Assembly: GCA_003719395.1 (NCBI GenBank)
Contig: RHMC01000003.1
Span: forward strand, 1 to 64,000
Length of the DNA stretch: 64,000 nucleotides
Origin: Streptomyces altiplanensis
GTDB lineage: Bacteria; Actinomycetota; Actinomycetes; Streptomycetales; Streptomycetaceae
Direction of reading: 5' to 3'
Notes under the pieces: generated by a model
The model's database searches: none
What the model was told of the DNA's origin: nothing
What the model saw: only the letters and a program-made list of their open reading frames with translations
In this document: positions 18,955-28,889 of the stretch, in pieces
Position numbering within the stretch: position 1 is the first letter of the stretch
Layout of the letters: the number at the start of each line of letters is the position of its first letter
Position numbers and translations under genes: made by a program

Positions 18955-20539
18955 CTACTTGAGGCCGCGCACGTCCAAGTGGTGCAGCACCCGGTCGACG
19001 ACCTCCGGATCCGCCCCGGGCTCGTTGCGCGCGGAGAGCACCTCGTGGCGGGCGGCCGACATCATCTCCCGCTGGATCCGGTGCACCGACTTGATCCGCT
19101 CGACGCGCTGCGCGGACGCCTCGCGCCGCTCGTCGTCCACGATCTCCGGGCTGATCCTGGCCGCGATGTCGAACGCGCCCCGCTGCAGCCGGTCCAGGAC
19201 GTCGTCCGGCAGGTCCTCGACCTCCTGGATCTCCCGGAGCCTGTGCTTGGCCGCCTTCGCCGCCCGTACCGCCAGGTCGTGTTCGAGCTCACGCTCCGCT
19301 CCCGTGTCCGCGCGTACGCCGAGCCTGCGCACCAGCCACGGCAGGGTGAGCCCCTGGACGAGGAGGGTGGCCATGATGACGGAGAACGCGACGAACACGA
19401 TCTCGTCCCGGGCCGGGAACGGCGAGCCGTCGTCCGTCGTGATCGGAATGGCCAGCGCCAGCGCGACCGACGCCACCCCCCGCATTCCCGACCACCACAT
19501 GACGACGGTCTCGCGCCAGCTGACCGGGATGTCCTCGTCGTAGTCCCGCAGCGTGTGCAGCCGCTTGGCCAGCCAGGTCGCGGGGAGCAGCCACACCAGG
19601 CGTACGCCGACGACGACGCCGACGACCGCGGCGCCCCAGCCGAGCATCTCGCCCAGGCGGCCGTCGGCCGTACCGAAGACGTTGTGCAGCTCAAGGCCGA
19701 TCAGCCCGAAGGCGACACCCGTGACCAGGGTGTCGACGATCTCCCAGAAGGTCTGTCCGGCGAGGCGGCCGAGCACGTCGTCGGCGTCGACGGCGTGCTC
19801 CGCGAGGTACAGCGCGATGACGAGCACGGCGAGCACGCCGGATCCCTTGAACTCCTCCGCCAGCACGTAGGCGACGAAGGGCGCCAGCAGCGTGAGGCTG
19901 ATCTGGAGGGTCGTGTCGCCGAGGAAGTCCATCAGCTTGTCGGTGACCCAGCCCAGCCCGAATCCGACGACGACGGCGACGAGCGCGGACAGGAAGAGCT
20001 CCCCGACCGCCGTCGGCCAGGAGAACGTCCCGCTCACCGCCGCCGCGACCGCCACGTGGTAGAGCACGATGGCCGTCACGTCGTTGAACAGCCCCTCGCC
20101 CTCCAGGATCGACACGAGCCGGCGCGGCAGTCCGAGCGACCCGGCGACGGCGGTCGCGCGACCGGGTCGGGCGGGGCGACGAGCGCGCCCAGCGCGATGG
20201 CCGCGGCGATCGGCAGCCCCGGGACGACGGCGTGGGCGACCGCGGCCACCGCGGCGGTCGTGACGAAGACGAGCGCCACCGCCAGCAGCAGGATGGGCCG
20301 GATGTTCGCGGCGAACTGCCGCCAGGAGTGCGCAGCACGGCGGCGAACAGCAGGGGCGGCAGGACCAGCGGCAGGATGTACTCGGGCGGGACCTCGACGT
20401 TCGGTACGACCGGCAGCAGCGCCAGGACGATCCCGGCGAGCGTCATCAGTACCGGCGCCGGCAGCCCCAGACGCTCCCCCAGCGGCACCGTGACGACGGC
20501 CCCCAGCAACAGCACGAACAACAGGGCCAATTGATCCAC
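18955..20539 (-). CDS. CPA1-type Na+/H+ antiporter, two frameshifts
   Basis: A monovalent cation:proton antiporter of the NhaP/CPA1 kind, about 527 residues if the shifts are repaired. N-terminal helices run LALLFVLLLGAVVTVPLG and VLMTLAGIVLALLPVV. The core holds ALGALVAPPDPVA, then EGEGLFNDVTAIVLYH (the Asn-Asp ion-binding motif), VTGVAFGLIGLELHNVFG and VVMWWSGMRGVASVALALAIPI. A cytoplasmic charged tail of about 130 residues ends VLHHLDVRGLK. The frame changes near 20330 and near 20160. The start is GTG 20539. It converges with mscS, and the pair suggests ion and osmotic homeostasis. Confidence 0.85.
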
Positions 20540-20702
20540 GGTGCACCATCCGGCGGCTCGAAACCTCGGCGATCAAGGCTTCAAGCGTGCCATGCGACGC
20601 TTCCCGGCCGGGCTGCCCCCTGCCGTGCCCGCCGGATCCACCGGGCGCCACGCGACACGCGCGTGCCGTCCGGGGCCACGGCCCGGGTCCGCGGCGCGCG
20701 GT

Positions 20703-21187
20703 CTACAGCGCGCGCCTCATCGCCCGGTGCGCGATCCCCGCGTCCGGGAACTCGGGCCCGTACGCGACGTACCCGAGCCGCTCGTAGAAGCCGAGCGCGT
20801 GCGTCTGCGCGTGCAGGTCCACCGCGCTCAGGCCGCGCTCCCCGGCGCGTGCTCGATCGCCCGCACCAGCGCCGCCCCGACGCCGAGCCCGCGCGCCTCC
20901 CTGCTGACGGCCAGCCGGCCGAGGGAGCCGACCGTCGCGTCCCCGCCGGTCTTGCCGGCCGCGGCGGCGCCGTACAGCAGCCGCCCGGTGCCCAGCGGCA
21001 GCCCGTCGCCGGTCACCGCCAGGACGTGCACCGCGTCGGCGTCGTACGCGTCGTACTCGATGTCGGCGGGCACCTCCTGCTCGACGACGAAGACCTGCTT
21101 GCGCACGGCGAAACAGGCCTCCATGTCGGCAGGCCCCTCCGCGATCCGGACGTCGTACGGAGGCACGCTCACCGGCTGCCCGCTCAC
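20703..21187 (-). CDS. GNAT-family N-acetyltransferase, one frameshift
   Basis: About 160 residues. The acetyl-CoA site is the V/I-x-x-x-x-Q/R-x-x-G-x-G/A type block [26 protein letters not shown], and the fold begins with [20 protein letters not shown], typical of ElaA-like GNATs. Near 20848 a base is missing, and the reading continues as [32 protein letters not shown] to MRRAL at 20703. GTG 21187 overlaps the rluD stop (GTGA), so it is coupled to rluD. Substrate unknown. Confidence 0.82.
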
Positions 21188-22126
21188 TCGCTCTCGGCCC
21201 GGATCACGTCCAGCGCCTTCTGCAGGTCGGCGGGGTACTCGCTCCGGAACTCGACCCACTGCCCGTCCGACGGGTGCTCGAAGCCGAGCCGCACCGCGTG
21301 CAGCCACTGCCGCGTCAGGCCGAGCCGCTTGCCCATGGTCGGGTCGGCGCCGTAGGTCAGGTCGCCCACGCACGGGTGGCGGTGGGCGGACATGTGCACG
21401 CGGATCTGGTGGGTGCGGCCCGTCTCCAGCTTGATGTCGAGGAGCGACGCGGCCCTGAAGGCCTCGATCAGGTCGTAGTGGGTGACCGAGGGCTTGCCCT
21501 CGGCCGTCACGGCCCACTTGTAGTCGTGGTTCGGGTGGCGCCCGATCGGGGCGTCGATGGTGCCGCTCATCGGGTCCGGGTGGCCCTGGACCAGCGCGTG
21601 GTACTTCTTCTCGACGACCCCGGTCCCGGAACTGCGCCTTGAGCAGCGTGTACGCCCGCTCCGACTTGGCCACGACCATGAGGCCCGAGGTGCCCACGTC
21701 GAGGCGGTGCACGATGCCCTGACGCTCGGCCGCGCCCGACGTCGAGATCCGGTACCCGGCGGCGGCGAGGCCGCCGATCACGGTGGTGCCGGTCCAGCCG
21801 GGACTGGGGTGGGCGGCGACGCCGACCGGCTTGGCGATCACGACGATGTCGTCGTCGTCGTGCACGATCTCCATGCCCTCGACGGGCTCGGCGACGATCT
21901 GCACGGGGGCTGCGGCCTGCGGCATCTCCACCTCGAGCCAGGCCCCGCCGCGGACCCGCTCGGACTTCCCGACCACCGACCCGTCGACCTGAACCTTCCC
22001 GGCGGCGGCAAGCTCGGCCGCCTTCGTGCGGGAGAACCCGAACATCCGGGAGATGGCGGCGTCGACGCGCTCGCCCTCAAGGCCATCGGGAACGGGCAGG
22101 GTGCGGAACTCGGGAATGGTACTCAC
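21184..22126 (-). CDS. rluD: RluD-type 23S rRNA pseudouridine synthase, one frameshift
   Basis: A large-subunit rRNA pseudouridine synthase (RluA/RluD family), about 313 residues. The N-terminal S4 RNA-binding domain covers [20 protein letters not shown]. The catalytic motif [19 protein letters not shown] contains the active Asp. The end of the fold contains [19 protein letters not shown], another hallmark. One shift lies near 21628, between the LLKAQFRDR and [14 protein letters not shown] segments. The start is GTG 22126. The gene lies between lspA and the GNAT gene, an order common in streptomycetes. Confidence 0.93.
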
Positions 22127-22143
22127 CCGTCGAGTATGCCTTG

Positions 22144-22740
22144 TCAGTCCTTGTGAACGGTCCCGTCGGGGTCCAGCCCCCGGAACGACAGGATCACAAT
22201 GAGGACGCCGCCGCACACGATCGCGGAGTCCGCGAGGTTGAAGACCGCGAAGTTCGCCGGGGCGATGAAGTCGACCACGGCTCCCTTGAAGACGCCGGGC
22301 GAGCGGAAGATCCGGTCGGTGAGATTGCCGAGCGCACCACCGAGCAGCAGGCCCAGCGCGATGGCCCAGGGCAGGCTGTAGAGCTTGCGCGCGAGCCGGG
22401 CGATCACCACGATCACGGAGGCCGCGATGATCGTGAAGATGACGGTGAAGGCCTCACCGATGCCGAAGGCGGCGCCCGCGTTCCTGATCGCCTCGAACCT
22501 CAGCAGGTCACCGATGACCTCGATGGGCTCGTGGTGCTCCAGCTTGGCCACCACGATCATCTTGCTGATCAGATCGAGCAGGTAGGCCACGAGTGCCACC
22601 GTGAACAGCACGGCGATCTTCCGCTTGCCCCTGCTCACGGGCTGCTCGGCCGGTGCCGCCTCGCCGAAGGGCCGCTCCGGCTCGGCTCCCCCGGTCTCAG
22701 GGGTATCCGGCATACCGATGATGCGCTCCGCCTCTGCCAC
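22144..22740 (-). CDS. lspA: Lipoprotein signal peptidase II
   Basis: An intact 198-residue prolipoprotein signal peptidase, an aspartic membrane protease that cleaves before the lipidated Cys. Four helices are visible, starting [20 protein letters not shown]. The conserved blocks are [28 protein letters not shown] (first catalytic Asp) and [18 protein letters not shown] (second catalytic Asp). The N-terminal 40 residues are an acidic, Pro-rich cytoplasmic extension usual in streptomycetes. The start is GTG 22740 with AAGGA upstream. The stop is 17 bases before rluD, consistent with an operon. Confidence 0.95.
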   Translation of the reverse strand: MAEAERIIGMPDTPETGGAEPERPFGEAAPAEQPVSRGKRKIAVLFTVALVAYLLDLISKMIVVAKLEHHEPIEVIGDLLRFEAIRNAGAAFGIGEAFTVIFTIIAASVIVVIARLARKLYSLPWAIALGLLLGGALGNLTDRIFRSPGVFKGAVVDFIAPANFAVFNLADSAIVCGGVLIVILSFRGLDPDGTVHKD

Positions 22741-22869
22741 GTGAGTCCTTCAACCTAGGTGCCTGACTGAGCACGAGGGTACGGCACACACGTACGGACG
22801 GCCTCGGGGACGGACTCGCCGGTGGGCCCTGGTTCCGGCTCCGGCCCCGGCCCCGGCTCCGGCCCCGGC

Positions 22870-23615
22870 TCAGTAGCGGCGCTCCTGCTTCTGCTTGTCC
22901 TCCACGCACAGCGTGCGCGCGGGAACGCCTGCATGCGCGCCTTGCCGATCGGTTTGCCGCAGACCTCGCAGAGCCCGTACGTCCCGGCGTCCAGCCGCTC
23001 CAGGGCCCGCTCGGTCTGTTCCAGGCGCTCGCGGGCGCTGGCCGCCAGTGCCAGCTCGTACTCCCGGGAGATGTTCTTGGTGCCGGTGTCGGCCTGGTCG
23101 TCGCCGGCGCCGTCCCCGGAGTCCCGCATCAGTCCGGACACCGCCTCCTCCGAGGCGGTGATCTCCGCCCCGAGGTCGGAGACCTCCTTCTCCAGCTGGA
23201 CCCGCGCCTCGGCGACCTCGTCCGGGGTCCACGGGTCCTCCCCCGGCCTGACCGCGAGCTCGTCGGGGGCCGCCGTACGGGACTTGGGGAGCGTCGTCGC
23301 CGTGGCCGCGGCCGTCTTCTTGGCGGCCGTGGCCCTGCTCGTAGCCTTTTTCGCAACCACCGTCTTGGCTCCTGTCTCTTCCGCGGCCTGAGCCGCCCCC
23401 TTGGCCGCAGGAGCGGCCCTCTTCGCAGCCGCCTTCTCGGCAGGTGCCTTCTTGGCCGGTGCCGCCTTCTTCGCGGCGGTCTTCTTCGCGTCGGTCTTCT
23501 TCACGTCGGTCTTCTCGGCAGCAGCCTTCTTGACAGCGGTCTTCTCCACGACGGGGTCCTTCTCCGCCGTGCCGGTCCCGTCTGCGCCCTGTGCGGCGGT
23601 CTTCTTAGCCACCAT
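22870..23615 (-). CDS. TraR/DksA-type zinc-finger protein with Lys/Ala-rich N-terminal tail, one frameshift
   Basis: About 247 residues. The N-terminal half (residues 1 to about 105) is a histone H1-like lysine/alanine tail with many AAKK and PAKK units, expected to be disordered and DNA-binding. The C-terminal half is a DksA/TraR coiled-coil and zinc finger: DEVAEARVQLEKEVSDLG, ALERLDAGTYGLCEVCGKPIG, then the last Cys in TLCVEDKQKQERRY. A missing base near 22915 separates the two halves of the finger. ATG 23615 has GAAGGGG upstream. Family members bind the secondary channel of RNA polymerase; whether this one does is unknown. It starts the minus-strand run traR/dksA, lspA, rluD, GNAT. Confidence 0.88.
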
Positions 23616-23909
23616 GGCCGCGGCCCCTTCACATATTGTGATTTTGCACGCGAATCGTTCTGGGACGATAAGTCGACTCCAGCCCCGCGGCAACGGGGCA
23701 CGCCGCCGGTTCGGCCCGGCCGCGCGTCGGGCGCGGCGAGCCTGCATCGGTTGTGCCCAGCTCTCCGCCCGGTAATCCGCCCCGGGGACGCGGACGGAGT
23801 CCGCGGGACCGCGTCTGGCCATCCGGGTGAGCGGCCCGCGCTGCGCCGCCGCGCGAAACAGGGAGGCCGCCCGGCCGCGTGGCCCGTACACTGGGCACAG
23901 CGAAAGGCC
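23616..23909. other. Intergenic region between traR/dksA and the T-box
   Basis: About 290 bases that must hold the divergent promoters of the traR/dksA run and of the ileS leader. An AT-richer patch (ACATATTGTGATTTTGCAC, about 23631-23649) lies just upstream of the traR/dksA ribosome binding site. I see no coding potential. Confidence 0.5.
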
Positions 23910-24178
23910 ACGACGGGGACGAGTAGCGTCGTACGCAGCCAAGAGCGATCCGGGGACGGTGTGAGCCCGGCGGCGAGCGCGACGTGAAGCATCACCCCTG
24001 AGCCGCCGGAAGAAAGCTTTGAGCAGTGGGCTCCGCCCACGGGCGCAAGGCCAGTAGAACCGGCATCGCTGCCCCAATGAGGGGGTCACGGGCGCCGCCC
24101 GTGGCCAAGGAGGGTGGTACCGCGGGAGCCCAGCGCTCTCGTCCCTCCGACGGAAGTCACAGTCCGCCGGAGGAATCG
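23910..24178 (+). promoter_or_regulatory. T-box riboswitch of ileS (translational type)
   Basis: The T-box core AGGGTGGTACCGCGGG is at 24111-24126 and would base-pair with the 3' end of uncharged tRNA(Ile). A candidate Ile specifier ATC lies at 23991-23993 in GAAGCATCACCCC, in the position expected for the ultrashort Stem I of actinobacterial ileS leaders. Downstream, CCTCCGACGG (24144-24153) can pair with CCGCCGGAGG (24164-24173), 10 positions with one mismatch, hiding the GGAGG before ATG 24179. This is the sequestor; the alternative is pairing of the T-box region with the CCCTCC, which frees the ribosome site when uncharged tRNA binds. Translation control, not termination, is therefore inferred. 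Confidence 0.92.
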
Positions 24179-27100
24179 ATGTCGCTGTACCGCCAGGTGC
24201 CCGCCCAGGTCGACCTGCCCGCGCTCGAGCACGCCGTGCTCGATTTCTGGCGCGAGAACAAGGTCTTCTCGAAGAGTCTCGAACAGTCCGAGGGGCGCCC
24301 CGAGTGGGTGTTCTACGAGGGCCCGCCCACCGCCAACGGCATGCCGGGCGCGCACCACATCGAGGCCCGCGTCTTCAAGGACGTCTTCCCGCGCTTCCGC
24401 ACCATGCGCGGCTACCACGTCGCCCGCAAGGCCGGCTGGGACTGCCACGGCCTGCCGGTCGAGCTCGCCGTCGAGAAGGAACTGGGCTTCAACGGCAAGA
24501 AGGACATCGAGGCGTACGGCATCGCGGAGTTCAACGCGAAGTGCCGCGAGTCGGTGACCCGCCACACCGACGCCTTCACCGAGCTCACGAACCGCATGGG
24601 CTACTGGGTCGACCTCGACGACGCGTACCGGACCATGGACCCGGCGTACGTCCAGTCCGTCTGGTGGTCGCTGAAGGAGATCTTCAACAAGGGCCTGCTG
24701 GTCCAGGACCACCGCGTCGCCCCCTGGTGCCCCCGCTGCGGCACCGGCCTGTCCGACCACGAGCTGGCGCAGGGGTACGAGACGGTCGTCGACCCCTCGG
24801 TCTTCGTCCGCTTCCCGCTGACCTCGGGCCCGCTCGCGGGCGAGGCGTCACTGGTGGTCTGGACGACGACCCCCTGGACCCTCGTCTCCAACACGGCGGT
24901 CGCCGCGCACCCCGACGTCACCTACCTCGTGGCGACGAACGGCGAGGAGAAGCTGGTCGTGGCCCAGCCCCTCCTGGAGAAGGCCCTCGGCGAGGGCTGG
25001 GAGGCGACCGGCCAGAGCTTCACCGGCGCCGAGATGGAGCGCTGGACGTACGAGCGCCCCTTCGCGCTGGTCGAGTTCCCCTCCGAAGCGCACTACGTCG
25101 TCAACGCCGACTACGTCACCACCGAGGACGGCACGGGTCTGGTCCACCAGGCCCCCGCCTTCGGTGAGGACGACCTCAAGACCTGCCGCGGGTACGGCCT
25201 CCCGGTCGTGAACCCGGTCCTGCCCGACGGCACCTTCGAGCCGGAACTCGGCCTCGTCGGCGGTCAGTTCTTCAAGAAGGCCGACGAGGCCCTCACCGAG
25301 GACCTGGACCGCCGCGGCCTGCTCTTCCGCCACACCCCGTACGAGCACAGCTACCCGCACTGCTGGCGCTGCCACACCGCGCTCCTCTACTACGCTCAGC
25401 CGTCCTGGTACATCAGGACCACCGCGGTCAAGGACGCGCTGCTGCGCGAGAACGAGCAGACCAACTGGTTCCCGGAGTCGGTGAAGCAGGGCCGCTTCGG
25501 CGACTGGCTGAACAACAACATCGACTGGGCCCTGTCCCGCAACCGCTACTGGGGCACCCCGCTGCCCATCTGGCGCTGCGAGGACAACCACCTCACGTGC
25601 GTCGGCTCGCTCGCCGAGCTCTCCGACCTCACCGGCACCGACCAGTCGTCCCTGGACCCGCACCGCCCGTACATCGACGCGGTGACCTTCCCCTGCCCGG
25701 CCTGCGACCGGACCGCGACGCGCGTCCCCGAGGTCATCGACGCCTGGTACGACTCGGGCTCGATGCCGTTCGCGCAGTGGGGCTACCCGTACCAGAACAA
25801 GGAGCTCTTCGAGAAGCGCTACCCGGCGCAGTTCATCTCGGAGGCCATCGACCAGACCCGCGGCTGGTTTTACACGCTGATGGCCGTCGGCACCCTGGTC
25901 TTCGACAAGTCGTCGTACGAGAACGTGGTCTGCCTGGGCCACATCCTCGCCGAGGACGGCCGGAAGATGTCCAAGCACCTGGGCAACATCCTCCAGCCCA
26001 TCCCGCTCATGGACCAGCACGGCGCCGACGCGGTCCGCTGGTTCATGGCGGCCGGCGGCTCCCCCTGGGCGGCCCGCCGGGTCGGCCACAGCACGATCCA
26101 GGAGGTCGTCCGCAAGACCCTCCTCACGTACTGGAACACGGTCGCCTTCCAGGCCCTGTACGCCCGTACGTCGAACTGGGCCCCGTCCGCGGCCGACCCG
26201 GCCCCCGCGGACCGCCCGGTACTGGACCGCTGGCTCCTGTCCGAGCTCCACGCACTGACCGACCAGGTCACGCAGGCCCTGGAGTCGTACGACACCCAGC
26301 GGGCCGGCAAGCTCCTGTCCGCCTTCGTCGACGACCTCTCGAACTGGTACGTACGCCGCTCGCGCCGCCGCTTCTGGCAGGGCGACAAGGCGGCGCTGCG
26401 CACCCTGCACGACGTGGTCGAGACGGTCACCCGCCTCATGGCCCCCCTGACCCCCTTCATCACCGAGCGGGTCTGGCAGGACATGATCGTCCCGGTCACC
26501 CCGGACGCCCCGGAGTCGGTGCACCTCTCCACCTGGCCCGAGCCCGACCTGGCCTCGATCGACCCGACGCTGTCCCAGCAGATGGCGCTGGTACGCCGCC
26601 TGGTCGAGCTGGGGCGCGCGACGCGCGCCGAGTCGGGGGTCAAGACCCGGCAGCCCCTGTCCCGCGCCCTGGTCGCGGCCTCCGGCTTCGACTCCCTCAC
26701 CCCCGAGCTCCAGGCCCAGATCACCGAGGAGCTGAACGTCTCCTCCCTCGCCTCGCTCTCCGAGGTGGGCGGCTCGCTCGTCGACACGACCGCCAAGGCG
26801 AACTTCCGCGCCCTCGGCAAGCGCTTCGGCAAGGGCGTGCAGGCGGTGGCCAAGGCCGTGGCGGAGGCGGACGCGGCAGCCCTGTCCCTGGCCCTGCGCG
26901 AGGGCACGGCAACGGTCGCGGTGGACGGCGAAGAGGTGTCCCTCTCCCCCGACGAGGTGATCATCACCGAGACCCCGCGCGAGGGCTGGTCGGTGGCCTC
27001 CGACTCGGGCGCCACGGTCGCCCTGGACCTGGAGATCACCCCCGGACTGCGCCGCGCGGGCCTGGCCCGTGACGCGATCCGCCTGATCCAGGAGGCCCGC

Positions 27101-27319
27101 AAGAACAGCGGCCTGGACGTCGCGGACCGTATCGCCGTGCGCTGGACCGCCGCCTCCCCGGAGACGGAGGAGGCGCTCACCGAGCACGCCGCGCTCATCG
27201 CGGAAGACGAGGTCCTGGCGCTGGACTTCGCCGCGGCGGAAGCGGATGAGACGTACGGCTCCCCGTTCACCGACGAGGGGCTGTCCCTGACCTTCCGACT
27301 CCGCAAGACCGAGGCGTAA
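24179..27319 (+). CDS. ileS: Isoleucyl-tRNA synthetase
   Basis: An intact class Ia synthetase of 1046 residues, the length of the large (eukaryote-like) IleRS with an extended C-terminus. The HIGH-equivalent is GPPTANGMPGAHHIEAR, the editing (CP1) domain shows VVWTTTPWTLVSNTA, and KMSKH occurs in EDGRKMSKHLGN. The ACWRCHTALLY and CPRCGTGLSD cysteine pairs bind zinc. The C-terminal anticodon-binding domain follows (NWYVRRSRRRFWQGD). It charges tRNA(Ile). ATG 24179 has GGAGG at 24169-24173 and sits directly under T-box control. The gene converges on divIVA. Confidence 0.97.
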   Translation: MSLYRQVPAQVDLPALEHAVLDFWRENKVFSKSLEQSEGRPEWVFYEGPPTANGMPGAHHIEARVFKDVFPRFRTMRGYHVARKAGWDCHGLPVELAVEKELGFNGKKDIEAYGIAEFNAKCRESVTRHTDAFTELTNRMGYWVDLDDAYRTMDPAYVQSVWWSLKEIFNKGLLVQDHRVAPWCPRCGTGLSDHELAQGYETVVDPSVFVRFPLTSGPLAGEASLVVWTTTPWTLVSNTAVAAHPDVTYLVATNGEEKLVVAQPLLEKALGEGWEATGQSFTGAEMERWTYERPFALVEFPSEAHYVVNADYVTTEDGTGLVHQAPAFGEDDLKTCRGYGLPVVNPVLPDGTFEPELGLVGGQFFKKADEALTEDLDRRGLLFRHTPYEHSYPHCWRCHTALLYYAQPSWYIRTTAVKDALLRENEQTNWFPESVKQGRFGDWLNNNIDWALSRNRYWGTPLPIWRCEDNHLTCVGSLAELSDLTGTDQSSLDPHRPYIDAVTFPCPACDRTATRVPEVIDAWYDSGSMPFAQWGYPYQNKELFEKRYPAQFISEAIDQTRGWFYTLMAVGTLVFDKSSYENVVCLGHILAEDGRKMSKHLGNILQPIPLMDQHGADAVRWFMAAGGSPWAARRVGHSTIQEVVRKTLLTYWNTVAFQALYARTSNWAPSAADPAPADRPVLDRWLLSELHALTDQVTQALESYDTQRAGKLLSAFVDDLSNWYVRRSRRRFWQGDKAALRTLHDVVETVTRLMAPLTPFITERVWQDMIVPVTPDAPESVHLSTWPEPDLASIDPTLSQQMALVRRLVELGRATRAESGVKTRQPLSRALVAASGFDSLTPELQAQITEELNVSSLASLSEVGGSLVDTTAKANFRALGKRFGKGVQAVAKAVAEADAAALSLALREGTATVAVDGEEVSLSPDEVIITETPREGWSVASDSGATVALDLEITPGLRRAGLARDAIRLIQEARKNSGLDVADRIAVRWTAASPETEEALTEHAALIAEDEVLALDFAAAEADETYGSPFTDEGLSLTFRLRKTEA

Positions 27320-27335
27320 CGCCGCCCGGCACCAG

Positions 27336-27363
27336 GGCCCGGCCGACCCTCGTCGGCCGGGCC
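27336..27363 (+). terminator. Hairpin terminator after ileS
   Basis: A perfect 12-bp stem, GGCCCGGCCGAC (27336-27347) and GTCGGCCGGGCC (27352-27363), with loop CCTC and TTCG following. It lies 16 bases after the stop of ileS. Confidence 0.8.
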
Positions 27364-27534
27364 TTCGCGTTTCCCCAGTCCCCGGGCGGCCGGAAGATCC
27401 AGCCCGCCCGGGGTTCGGGGGCCGGGGTCCGGCGCGGAGCCCCGGTTACGGGAGGGGCCGGGATGGGGGACCAGTCCGCCGCAGGCGCCCGGTCCGTACC
27501 CGTACCCGCACCCGTCACCGCGCGTACGCAGAAA

Positions 27535-27573
27535 AGGGCCGGCCCCGGGGAGAAATCCCCGGGGCCCGGCCCT
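27535..27573. terminator. Hairpin terminator after divIVA (usable from both sides)
   Basis: AGGGCCGGCCCCGGGG (27535-27550) pairs with CCCCGGGGCCCGGCCCT (27557-27573) with one bulged base, loop AGAAAT. It lies about 40 bases beyond the divIVA stop. Together with the hairpin at 27336 it insulates ileS from the dcw cluster. Confidence 0.75.
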
Positions 27574-27612
27574 CAGCCTGCCGACGGCTACGCGCTCAGC
27601 GCGCGCACGCCG

Positions 27613-28840
27613 TCAGTTGTCGTCCTCGTCGATGAGGAATCCGCGCATCGGCGACGGAGCCTGCTGCATCGGCTGCGGCGCCTGCGGCCGCACCGGCGCC
27701 ATCGGCTGGGTCATCGCCGGCGACATCTGCTGCTGGCCGCCGTACGACGGACCGTTGGAGGACGGGCCACCGTGGCCACCCATCGACGGGTTGCCTCCCA
27801 TGCCGTGTCCCATGCCACCCGAACCGGCCGATGCCATCGAACCGCTCATCTGCGGAGCCGGCGGCAGCGAAGCGGTCGCCGGGGTCCGCGGCGGGGCCAG
27901 CGAGTCGTCGGCCTGGGTCTCCAGCTGACGCAGCTGGCTCTCCAGGTAGGACTTCAGCCTGGTGCGGTACTCGCGCTCGAAGCCACGCAGGTCCTCGACC
28001 TTGCGCTCCAGCGTGGCGCGGGCGGACTCCAGCGAGCCCATCGCCACGCGGTGCTTCTCCTGCGCGTCCCGCTCCAGCGCGTCGGCCTTCGCACGGGCGT
28101 CCCGCTCCAGACCCTCGGCACGGCTGCGCGCCTCGCCGACGATCTTGTTGGCCTCGGAACGGGCCTCCGCGATCGCCTGGTCGGCGGTCTGCTGCGCCAG
28201 CGAGAGCACACGCGCGGCGCTGTCGCCGCCGGGGGCCTGACCGGGCTGCGGGAGCTGCGGGCCGTGGCCGCCCATGGGACCGCCCATCGGGCCGCCCATC
28301 GGGTTCTGGCCCATGGGGTTCTGCCCCATCTGGCCCTGGCCCATCTGACCCTGGACCCATCTGGCCCTGGCCCATCTGACCCTGGCCCATGGGACCCTGC
28401 CCCATCGGGCCGGGACCGTGCTGGCCCTGCGGACCCGGACCGTGCTGCTGGCCCTGGCCCATCTGACCCTGGCCGTGCTGGCCCTGCTGTCCGTGACCAC
28501 TGGGGCCCGCGGGCAGCTGCGGAGCGCCACCCGGCAGCTGGGGCGGGCCCATCTGCGGCTGCTGCTGGACCGGCGGACCAGATATGGCGGCGGGCACGGG
28601 CGCGCCGGGACGATCCTGCTGCTCCGGCGGCTTGCGCATACCCTGCTGCTGCTGGTTCTGCGCGGCGGCACGCGTCGCGGCGGCCAGCTTCGCGCGCAGA
28701 TCCTCGTTCTCGCGGAGCAGGCGTGTCAGTTCAGCTTCGACCTCGTCGAGGAAGGCATCGACCTCGTCCTCGTCATAGCCTTCTCGGAGACGGACGGTCG
28801 TGAACTGCTTGTTCCGCACGTCCTCGGGGGTCAACGGCAT
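27613..28840 (-). CDS. divIVA: DivIVA polar growth protein, one frameshift in a repeat tract
   Basis: The cell-pole organiser that recruits the wall-synthesis machinery for apical growth of hyphae, about 409 residues. It opens MPLTPEDVRNKQFTTVRL, the conserved membrane-binding N-terminus, followed by coiled coil DEDEVDAFLDEVEAELTRLLRENE. A Gln/Gly/Met/Pro-rich linker of about 110 residues (GQMGQGQMGQ-type repeats) precedes the second coiled coil LAQQTADQAIAEARSEANK to LESQLRQLETQ. The C-terminus is a second Gly/Met/Pro-rich segment ending GFLIDEDDN. One extra base near 28355 in the repeat tract switches the frame. ATG 28840 follows GAAGAAGAG. Essential in Streptomyces. Last gene of the cluster. 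Confidence 0.93.
28270..28480. repeat. Imperfect tandem repeats in the divIVA linker
   Basis: Many imperfect copies of a 9-24 base unit built on CCCATCTGGCCCTGG / CCCATGGG encode Gly-Gln-Met and Gly-Pro-Met units of DivIVA. The frameshift of divIVA lies inside this tract (about 28355), where both sequence errors and real slippage are likely. Confidence 0.7.
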
Positions 28841-28889
28841 CTCTTCTTCACCTCTACGTAGTCGTCGGCAGTCGGCAAGACCGTATCGC

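Noticed and set aside
22790..22870. Repeats of GGCTCCGGCCCCGG after the traR/dksA stop read as coding (Gly-Pro-Glu)
   Set aside because: They lie beyond the true stop at 22870 once the frameshift is repaired; the extension is an artefact of the missing base.
24848..27187. A 2.3-kb minus-strand open frame opposite ileS
   Set aside because: It is an antisense shadow of ileS: Arg/Gly/Leu/Asp repeats, no domain, and no ribosome binding site.
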